64,000 bases of DNA from Galdieria yellowstonensis (lineage: Eukaryota > Rhodophyta > Bangiophyceae > Galdieriales > Galdieriaceae): assembly GCA_026122205.1 (NCBI GenBank), contig JANCYU010000022.1, forward strand, positions 1 to 64,000, given 5' to 3'. Position numbers and translations under genes: made by a program. Every line of letters begins with the position of its first letter. Position 1 is the stretch's first letter. The notes beneath the pieces are model-generated. The model was not told where the DNA came from. It made no database searches and saw only the letters and a program-made list of their open reading frames with translations. Below, piece by piece: positions 56,271 through 64,000 of the stretch.

Positions 56271-57218
56271 ATGAAGTGTCCTTGTGCGGGCTTTCTTGAC
56301 GCTTTGTCTTTCGTTCAGAAGAAAAGCAGACCAACTGTAACTAGAAGACAAACAGCTTTTAGGGTAGGCTTTCATAACTTGCTAAGAGTATATCCCTGGA
56401 GGAACAATGTTTTTGGTGTTAGAGAAAAGAAAGTTGGTTTCTTGCGAATGAAAGCTGATGAAACTTTTATTCAGTGCCCCGAGTGTGGAACCATCTATTC
56501 AGTTCAAGTAGAAGAAATAGAGTCCCAAAGAGCGGTACGATGTGGAGACTGTTTGCACGAGTGGCTTGCAACGGAAGAGGAATTACTGGAAATAGATCCT
56601 ATGTATTTGGGCACACTTCTCGAAGAAGAGCAACAAGAAAAAGAGAGTCGACCGTTAGAAAACGAGAAAAACTTCAAACTGTTCAACTCTATACAAGATA
56701 GTGATAAGACCGAAACCTTATGCTCCGAAAGAGTAACAAGGAACTCGTTGGAAGCCCATAAAAAGGAGGGTGAAAAGGTGCTCTTTGTAGGAAACCTCAG
56801 TTACAAAGCTTCTGAGAAAGACTTGTTTAAGGTTTTTTCATCTTGTGGACAGGTACTTGATGTGCGCATTCCCCGAAGCAACTCTAAAGCTCATCGGGGG
56901 TTTGCATTTATTAGAATGAATGTTACAGGAGCTTCCATAGCCCTGCAACGTTTACAAGGTGCTAGCGTGGTTGGTCGTCCAATAGTTGTTAGTGAAAGTG
57001 TTACTCACGAGAAAACAGTTGCACAAGGAGATGAGGAGGAAAGCAACCAGGACGGGAATAGCGTCAGTTTAGACGATGACGTTCTAGATGAAGAAGATTG
57101 GGATACTGATTTTGGACCTGACGAGCAGTTATTAGGACAAGAGGCGTACTCCAATAACGGGTTGAGATTTTATCTGAGAGGAAGCAACTCAAGGAAAAGT
57201 CCCAACGGGAAAGTTTGA
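56271..57218 (+). CDS. MJ0042-type zinc finger plus RRM protein
   Basis: Intronless, 315 aa. N-terminal about 60 residues are basic and Ser/Arg-rich, like an organelle transit peptide. Then a zinc ribbon of the bacterial MJ0042 type (CPECG ... RCGDCLHEW; Cys 69, 72, 91, 94), an acidic linker, and one canonical RRM (about 169-243; RNP2 LFVGNL 171-176, RNP1 RGFAFIRM 209-216). The acidic tail ends LDDDVLDEEDWDTDF. Suggests an organellar RNA-binding protein, probably plastid. The domain pairing is unusual; each domain by itself is clear. Confidence 0.8.
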   Translation: MKCPCAGFLDALSFVQKKSRPTVTRRQTAFRVGFHNLLRVYPWRNNVFGVREKKVGFLRMKADETFIQCPECGTIYSVQVEEIESQRAVRCGDCLHEWLATEEELLEIDPMYLGTLLEEEQQEKESRPLENEKNFKLFNSIQDSDKTETLCSERVTRNSLEAHKKEGEKVLFVGNLSYKASEKDLFKVFSSCGQVLDVRIPRSNSKAHRGFAFIRMNVTGASIALQRLQGASVVGRPIVVSESVTHEKTVAQGDEEESNQDGNSVSLDDDVLDEEDWDTDFGPDEQLLGQEAYSNNGLRFYLRGSNSRKSPNGKV

Positions 57219-57282
57219 CCGACTTTGTGTGGCTTGGTTCACCGAAACTGCCAGAGTAGAATGCGCGTCCTTTTTCGAATTA

Positions 57283-57477
57283 TTATCCTGATGGAGACTT
57301 CTTTGTGGCCTTTTTCTTCTTCAACTTTGCAGCGTCCGTGGGATCAATAAATAAAGTAACCTTTTTCTTGGGATCCGGAGTTAACCATGCCATCTTTGAA
57401 TGAATAGTTGAACCATCTGGAAACACCACTTTTACCAAGTTACATGCAGGCAAGAATCCTCTCCAAAGCCTTTTCAT
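57283..57477 (-). CDS. Small basic protein, probable mitochondrial ribosomal protein
   Basis: Intronless, 64 aa, ATG at 57477. Composition is very Lys-rich with VKVVFPDGSTIHSKMAWLT and KKKVTLFIDPTDAAKLKKK. The VxxPDGSTI turn recalls mitochondrial ribosomal proteins mL55 or bL31-type, but the match is too short to choose. It sits head-to-head with argininosuccinate lyase with 48 bp between start codons. Confidence 0.5.
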   Translation of the reverse strand: MKRLWRGFLPACNLVKVVFPDGSTIHSKMAWLTPDPKKKVTLFIDPTDAAKLKKKKATKKSPSG

Positions 57478-57525
57478 GTCGTCTTCGTCGTTTCACCAAA
57501 AAATTAATTTCCGCTCGAAGTAACG

Positions 57526-59101
57526 ATGTGGAGTGGTCGATTCACGTTGGAGCCTCATGAGATGGTAGGCAAATACTTGTGTGGTTATAACCAACAGAAT
57601 ATCTTTTCTAGCTTACAAAATTTTCAGAATCGGTGTCATTTGACTGGAGGCTTTATCGTCATGATATTGCTGCCAGTATAGCTCATGCGCAAATGTTGGG
57701 AAAGCAAGGCATCGTTCCTAAAGAAGAAGTTGAACAGATACAGCAAGGATTGGAGAGTATTAGAAAGCGTATTGATGAAGGAAATTTTGAATTCTCTGAG
57801 AAGTTGGAAGATATTCATATGAATATTGAGAAAGCTCTCACCGATCTTATTGGAGAAGCTGGTGCTCGTTTGCACTCTGGAAGAAGCCGAAATGACCAAA
57901 TAGCCACCGATATTCGCCTATTCCTTCGAGAGGAAATAGACGCTATTATTTCGTTAGTGGAAGGAGTTCAGAGAGAACTGGTAAATCTTTCTGCAGAACA
58001 CGTGGAGACCATTTTTCCTGGCTACACTCACTTGCAACACGCCCAACCTGTGGTCTTTGCTCATCATCTGTTGGCATATGTTGAAATGCTCGAAAGAGAC
58101 AAACAGAGGCTTTTGGATTGTAAGAAAAGAGTGAATATTTTGCCTCTTGGTTCAGCTGCTCTCGCCGGAACTACTTTACCTCTAGACAGAGAATATGTTG
58201 CACACGTTTTAGGCTTTTCCGATATCTCCAGAAATAGTATGGATGCTGTGAGTGACAGAGACTTTATACTGGAGTTTTTGTCCTGTGCAAGTATTATGGC
58301 AATGCATATTTCGAGGTTTTCCGAGGATGTCATCTTCTGGTTCTCACAGGAAGTTTCCTTTATTGAAATTGGTTGGTCGCAATAGAATGACAGAACTTAG
58401 ACTTACTTGTTTTCTGTAGGAGACCAATTTTGTACTGGCAGTAGTCTCATGCCTCAGAAAAAGAATCCTGACATCTTGGAGTTGGCAAGAGGACGGACGG
58501 GCCAGGTCATAGGAAGCCTGATATCCCTTTTAGTTGTTATGAAAGGACTCCCGCTTTGCTATAATCGAGATATTCAAGAAGACAAGATACCATTGATGAC
58601 TTCCATAGACGTCGTGAAAGGAGTACTTGCAGTTCTTGCGCCAATGATTTCATCTATCACTGCAAATAAGTCAAAGTACGTTTTAAGAAAATACAATCCA
58701 GTAAAACTGAAATTGTTTGCAAAGAATGTTGGAAGCAGCTAGTGACCCTGCTTTGATGGCAACTGATTTGGCAGAGTGGCTCGTGAAGAGAAATGTTCCA
58801 TTCCGACTTGCTCATCATCGTGTTGGAAAGTTTGTTGGCTATTGTAGACAACACAATATTCCATTGGACAAGTGTTCTTTCGAGCAACTGAAATCTTGCA
58901 TTCCTGAGGCAGATGTGAGCTCTCTGTTTTCTTGCACTTTCTATGTACTTATCAAAATTCACTGCTTAGGAGAGTTGCTTGGAACTTTGGGATCCCCAGA
59001 AAAGCGTTTCCTCGAGAGATATTTTTGGCGGAACAGCACCTAATCGAGTGCGAGAACAAATTCAGTTTTGGAAAACTAAGGACTTTATGAAAGAGACTTA
59101 A
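57526..59101 (+). CDS. ASL: Argininosuccinate lyase
   Basis: Five exons: 57526-57564, 57612-58371, 58420-58675, 58725-58914, 58970-59101; 445 aa; introns 47-55 bp. Splits argininosuccinate into arginine and fumarate, the last step of arginine synthesis. Seen: MWSGRFTLEPHEM, SFDWRLYRHDIAASIAHAQM, the catalytic region HSGRSRNDQIATDIRLF, TVFPGYTHLQ-like FPGYTHLQHAQP, the family signature GSSLMPQKKNPDILELARGR, and the C-terminal SVSSRDIFGGTAPNRV. The protein has no obvious transit peptide, unlike many algal plastid copies. Tail-to-tail with PIMT-BTB (38 bp). Confidence 0.95.
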
Positions 59102-59138
59102 TTTCATGCAGTAAACAGACAAATCGTTCTTACAAAAT

Positions 59139-60894
59139 TTACAAATCAAACAAGTTTGTCAAATAAGTGTACGTCTCATATGCTTCTTCCAAGACATAGT
59201 CCACCAACTCTGGTTCTATTTCTTTCCAGCTATCCGTATTCTTGATAGTGTTAAAGTTACGAAGTATATGACTTGCCAGGTAAATCTTCAAGTTCTTACA
59301 TGCATAGCGATGTGCAATGGCAAGTACACTGGCAACATCATTAGGATCTGCCAAAGCGCGCTTTCTCAATTGTTCCTCACAAAGAAAACTAAAACCTTCG
59401 GATATATCATAAAAACGGGAGCATTCCAAGGCTTGAATACAGTTACTGCTGTCGATATTAGCCTAGTAACTACAGTCACGGCAACTATTCATCATAGTTT
59501 TATAACTTACCTTGTCCGTATAGATATATCGTAAACATTCCCTAAAGATACTCCATGGAAACTCACTAGGTATATGAACAGAGGTATTCTCGGAATCTTT
59601 CATCTGCGACTGAAACAAAGCACGGAAGTGGCCACTTCGCGCACACAGAACGAACTTGTGCGCCGGTATCTCGATAACATCGTTGGACACATTTGTGTCA
59701 TCTACAACTATCAAGGAAATGTCACTGCAATGGGTCGATAAAAACAAATTCTCCACACTATCGACGCCTTCTATTCGAACAGAACCTAGATCAGATTCAA
59801 AACTTGAGAGAGGCTGCTGTAAGTACAATCTCAAGGACATTCTCTTTCGATATCGCTCTCGAAGAATATCGTATTTGGAAGGAATGACCAAATTTCCAAA
59901 ACGAACGTCGGCTACTGCTTCTTTGCTATATTGAACTGTCTCAACTTGACTATCCTTCCTCTTGATGACATATAGTTTGTCGCCTATAGGACAGACCATC
60001 GTGCCTCCTGGTTGCAGAAATTTTACAATATCATTGAGATAGCTCAAAGGACAAGTAGCACCACAATAGATTCTATTGTAGGCATTGTTGTGAATCTCTT
60101 CATCGAGAAAGAATACGTTGGACACTATGACTTCAATTTCTGCAGCGTTCTGTGCAAATTCAGGACGAGAAAACCTGGCTAATTCAATATTTTTCCTGCA
60201 GTGTTGCGCAACTTCACGAGATAACTCAACACCACGAACAAACCCAGAACTTCCGGCCATAAAGGCCAACTGAAAAACGTGAGCTTTCAATAAGCAAGTC
60301 ATGCAAGGTTATTCATACCAAGCAGGTGAGATGACCCGAACCACAGCCAATATCCAATATTCTATCGCCTTCTTCTATTTTCAAATGTTCTAGAGCAATG
60401 GCATACATCTAACAGGACACAGTTAGGATTCCCTTCCATAACTTATTGAATGCTTGTACCTCGGGAGCTGAAATATTGAAGCCAAGTTCTTCTACTCGCA
60501 GCGGATAATTGTCAAAAGCCTGATTCTTTTGGTTCTCAGGTACAAATAAATCTCTTGACAGGACTTGAAATGCATGTTCAACCTTTTTCGAAGATATGCT
60601 ACCGTTCCTCTTTAAATATTGAATGAGTTCTTCGTTGCTCTGGGGGCTTTCTCCTCCTAAAAATGCCCTTAAAACGTTAGGGTTGTTGTTTGTCACGAGG
60701 GTTAGCAAGTGTCTCAAAGAAATTCTCTCTGGAAACTCAGAAGGCGCGTCTTCACTTGCTTCACTTTCCGGTGAATACTGTCCAGAGACACTCTCCCCAG
60801 TAGACTGCTGAGAAAAACCTCCTTCTGAGTTGTTACCAGACTGTTCTGAACTCTGATAAGTTTCTTCGTTATCACCACTATATTGGTGGTCCAT
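59139..60894 (-). CDS. Protein L-isoaspartyl methyltransferase fused to a BTB domain
   Basis: Four exons: 60460-60894, 60319-60408, 59511-60269, 59139-59462; 535 aa; introns 51, 49 and 48 bp. Residues 1-60 are Ser/Gln/Glu-rich. Residues about 60-330 are a PIMT-type methyltransferase: RDLFVPENQ, NISAPEMYAIALEHL, motif I DIGCGSG (164-170), RIYCGATCPLSYLNDIV, LQPGGTMVCPIG. PIMT repairs isoaspartyl damage with S-adenosylmethionine. Residues about 353-455 are a BTB/POZ domain (CSDISLIVV, IPAHKFVLCARSGHFRALFQ, FRECLRYIYTDK), followed by a BACK-like helical end. The fusion would couple damaged-protein recognition to Cullin-3 ubiquitination. All joints are supported by in-frame introns. Confidence 0.85.
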
Positions 60895-60948
60895 CACAAA
60901 CTGCCACGTTTAGAGTTGCCTCTCAGACATCCTAAAATTCAATTGTCG

Positions 60949-62906
60949 ATGCAAAGCGAAACTTTCAATCAGTTTCTTCAACGAGCAGTCACAAAAGAAG
61001 AATTCTTGGATCATACAAAGCGTTTTCTTAAGAGTCTGGAAACTTTGAACCTGAAATCGAGTGAAGAAAATTCTTATGTTGAACTTGTCGAAACCATTCA
61101 AGCTTGTCTGAACACAAGTATATCACCTGATGACGCAGATCTTGTGGCTTTCGAGTTATTAGGCCCGTGTCTTAGAGCTCTAGCAGTTATTCCAAGAACT
61201 TTTCAACTGTCCGAGAAGCTTTCTTCTCTTTGTGATCGTTTTCTTTCTCTTGGCAAACCAAAGGAACTTTTCCTTGTCGTCATCGACGAAGTTCTAAGTC
61301 TTCGAAGTAACTCGAAGTGTTTCTTTTCTAGAGTGTTTCCCCTTTTCTTATCCGTTTCCATAAGTTTCTTACGAGAGTCTAAGAATGTGTTTTTCTCGGA
61401 TATTGAAAGCATCTTGAAAATACTGGATATTGGTTGGAATACCGAACTTGTCGGGGAAACGACCTTCAAGTTTCTTGATGAAAGGGGGCGAGATTGCAAG
61501 CATTTTTTAAAAGGATTCTTCACGAGTGTTTGCAAATTGACCATTTCAGTCCTGAGTCTTATTAAATTTGCAGTCTTAGAACGCAAGTTTGTTGAAGCGA
61601 ACTGTTGTGGAAAAGCGAAGTTTTATCTGATACGTGTAGTATTGGACATAATAAGCTGGGTGTCGCTGTTCTTTTCGGATGTTTTCATATTCGATACTAA
61701 TGAGAAAGAGGTGACTCTCCATTTTTTTATCATTTTCAAAGCTTTGTTGATTCGCTTAACTAGGAAGGTGTTGAAAAGGAACTGTGGGAATATAATGTCT
61801 CACTCGTAAATGTGCTTCGTGACTTATCCATGCACCGTCGTCTTGAAATATTTGGATTGTCTAAGTTTTTGGAAGATGCAACCTTTCAACATCTTCTTGT
61901 GCATCGGTTCCAGTCAGATGGCAGCCTTAGTGAATTGGCTGAAGAACTTAAAAAAGAGCCATGTTCATTCCTTTCTATAGGTTGTTATTTATTCACATCT
62001 TTCATATTGTCACCTTTGGAAGAGGACTGTTTTCTGGACTCCAAGGTTAAGTTGGACTTGTATTTGCCACCTATTGCAGCCTTATTCCAGTCAAAATGGA
62101 CTTGTCATAAGGCAATCGCATTGCGGCTTTGTCGAGAAGTGTTTTCCGATACTCTGGAGTGTTTTAGTGGAGTTGAAGTGTTACAGCTGCTACAGCCTTT
62201 GGATTGTAGACATTTTCTGAGGTAACGTAGCCTTTTTAAGAAAATCGTTTGTTTCATGTTGCTCCCTAGTGCAAACAATTCGCATTGTGATTGCTATCTT
62301 TTGGCTGTTTTTGGTCTTCTTTTACAATGTTTTGAAAGCACAACTTATCAAAAAGTTTCATGTCAAGTTATAAATACTTGCGTGTATCATCTGAGGGAAC
62401 CTCTCATGAGATGGGAAGTTGTTTACTTTTGTTTAATGACTTCGACCGTAATTGGAGTGAAAGCACAAATGGTTCATGAATTGAAAGAGACCTTATTGAA
62501 TATTGAAAATGATAATGACGCAGCGAAAGTTATTTTGTCCACTTCACAAGTTGCAGAGAAGCAGGATTTGTGGAATTGGCTGGCAGACTTCCTCTTTGCC
62601 ACTTTTCTCACACCTCGATTAAGTTTCATACAGGAGTTGCCTCTGGTTTCGAGTTCTGTTCAAATTTTAGCATTTATCTTTTGGAGGATGAAAAGAGGAG
62701 AGAATGTGTTTGGTTGGAAGAAGAGGATGGAACGTAGAGCAAAGGATGTGAGAACCATTCTAAGTAGGATACTGGATCAGCTGCATTTTCCGAGTCAACG
62801 TCCTTCCTTCGATGCTCCTGTCCATATACCTCAAGAGGTGAGGAACCGAATTTGCAATGAAAGCTTGCTTTGTATTTCCTTGCTTGACCAAACATTATTG
62901 AGTTAA
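60949..62906 (+). CDS. Unidentified alpha-helical (HEAT-like) protein
   Basis: Three exons: 60949-61710, 61764-62221, 62270-62906; 618 aa; introns 53 and 48 bp. The sequence is Leu/Phe/Ser-rich with regularly spaced amphipathic helices and no catalytic motif. Length and pattern recall ALF4/glomulin-type HEAT proteins, which bind RBX1 and curb Cullin ligases, but no diagnostic motif was found, so this is only a guess (about 0.2). The first ATG is 54 bp from the divergent PIMT-BTB start. It ends 5 bp from the stop of the convergent GT61 gene. Confidence 0.7.
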
Positions 62907-62911
62907 AACTC

Positions 62912-64000
62912 CTATGAAAATTTGGGAGAGACTGGTAAGCAATGTACTCCGAATTCCCTATGAACATCTTCAATGTACGACATTGATTTTTTTATGACGT
63001 TTGCTATCCCATTTAGATCCTCTTGAGTAATAGTCAGGTTTGCACGATCACGATAGAAAACTTTTCTTTTTTCATCGATGCTTTTGCACATTTGTGGATT
63101 CGTGCAGGATTCCTCAGGAAATGGTGTAACATTACGAAGTTGCCATGAAAAATACTTCAATCCAGAATTTCCTCCGTCACGATACATATCGTGAGTAAAC
63201 CGCGGAGGAAAAATTTCGATCAAAACAGCGCATGGAACCATAAAAATGCAGTTGGTTAAGTGTGCGCCATGTAAACTCAGAACAATGGCCGCCGAATAGT
63301 ATAACTGTAATGTCTCTTGAGCCAAAAGTTGATCCGGCGTAAGAGAAACATACGCATATCCATGATTTTTTGCCGTTTCTTCAAGGAAACTGTTTAGATT
63401 GACTTCACTCGAATGAGAGAACGAGCGGCGCTTTCCTTCCCTTTTGATGTAAATGAGTCGACGTTGAAGTTCATGCGGTGGCTTTAGATTCCAGTACTTG
63501 TACCAGTTGTTCCTAAATTCTATCGCATCTTGATGGAAAATTTACCAAACACTGGAAAGCAAACTCAAGTTCACTTACCTCTTGGGACTGTCGGGAAAGT
63601 AGTCTTTCCCTGAAAGTTGACATTGTTTGCTGGCTCAGTAGGAGATGAGAAAAACTTGCCCTTGAGTAGTCCAAGAAGTACGACTCGGTCGAAGCAGACA
63701 GTTTTGTTGATTCGTCGGAAAAAATCCGAAGAATCCTCCACATAGAATTCTCTTTCGTTGAAGTGCCTTAGCTCGTTAGGAATGCTATATTTGGATGGAT
63801 AGTCAAACAAGTCTTCTTCAAACTTTTTGTTGTAAAGAACTGTTCCTATCAATTGTTTTTGCCATTTTCGATGGTTTTGATATGATTTGGTTAGTAAATT
63901 TTGAACTAGTTCCGATTCCCGAATAAAAATGGATGCAAACGACTTTGTCGGATAATAATGATCGACATTTTGTAAAAAGTGAAAATAAAGCATCAGCCGA
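62912..64000 (-). CDS. GT61-family glycosyltransferase (5' end cut by window)
   Basis: Two exons visible: 63579 to the window edge and 62912-63528 (intron 50 bp). GT61 enzymes are Golgi/ER glycosyltransferases (xylosyl-, arabinosyl-, or O-GlcNAc-type). Seen: TVCFDRVVLLG, an R-R-L-I-Y-I-K-R motif (LQRRLIYIKREGKRRS), and the signature SLHGAHLTNCIFMVPCAVLIEIFP, the GT61 HGAxLTNxxFM box. An ATG at 63993 is possible, but the frame is open to the edge, so the true start may lie outside. The sugar donor is unknown. Confidence 0.82.

Noticed and set aside
63571..63579. Stop after TVPRG as the end of the GT61 gene
   Set aside because: The GTAAGT donor and the in-frame continuation to the HGAxLTN box show that the gene goes on.

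Overview
This window looks like the left end of a nuclear chromosome of a compact, intron-rich unicellular eukaryote. It opens with a telomeric array read on the C-rich strand. Next comes about 6 kb of diverged subtelomeric repeats with a decayed non-LTR retrotransposon, then a duplicated gene-poor zone, and then a dense housekeeping region from about 18 kb to the right edge. Almost every multi-exon gene has very short GT-AG introns (about 42-62 bp). The gene set mixes plant-like or algal genes (argininosuccinate lyase, an OSCA channel, a plant-type RAD5) with fungal-like ones (an ERT1/AcuK-type zinc cluster factor). Together these fit a cyanidiophycean red alga of the Galdieria type. That assignment is inference from style and content, not a database match.

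Layout. 1-343: telomere (CCCTAATAAA with 11-bp variants) and a degenerate edge. 344-6400: diverged tandem subtelomeric repeats with no credible gene. 6400-8400: frameshifted LINE-type reverse transcriptase (minus). 8400-12770: gene-poor, with a diverged direct duplication. 12771-15713: a large P-loop NTPase with a nuclease-like middle region and a C-terminal SAM-like domain, resembling Crinkler/RHS-type proteins. 15714-18045: gene-poor, with a second direct duplication. 18046 onward, in order: NOP9; a small spliced gene with two UAP56-binding-like motifs; adrenodoxin reductase; a periplasmic-binding-protein-like gene; adenylate kinase; a GNAT acetyltransferase; an MFS phosphate-type transporter; Bax inhibitor-1; a cyclin-like protein; a secreted protein of unknown function; a MED15-like protein; a 17-exon double guanidino-group-modifying-enzyme protein; a Zn2Cys6 plus PAS factor; fructosamine kinase; the cohesin loader SCC2/NIPBL; an OSCA/CSC1 channel; RAD5; prefoldin 5; a mitochondrial S1-like protein; an Alba protein; an MJ0042-finger plus RRM protein; a small mitochondrial-ribosomal-type protein; argininosuccinate lyase; a PIMT-BTB fusion; an unidentified helical protein; and a GT61 glycosyltransferase cut by the window edge.

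The genes are packed head-to-head with start codons 9-55 bp apart (NOP9/UBM gene, FDXR/PBP, zinc cluster/fructosamine kinase, ribosomal protein/ASL, PIMT-BTB/helical protein) and tail-to-tail with stops 5-130 bp apart. Many divergent pairs must therefore share promoters. Functional themes are genome maintenance (SCC2, RAD5), RNA export and translation (UBM gene, NOP9, Alba, RRM and ribosomal proteins), protein repair and turnover (PIMT-BTB, prefoldin, fructosamine kinase) and arginine/guanidino metabolism (ASL and the double pentein). Exon models were built by hand from reading frame continuity and splice signals. No transcript or database was consulted.
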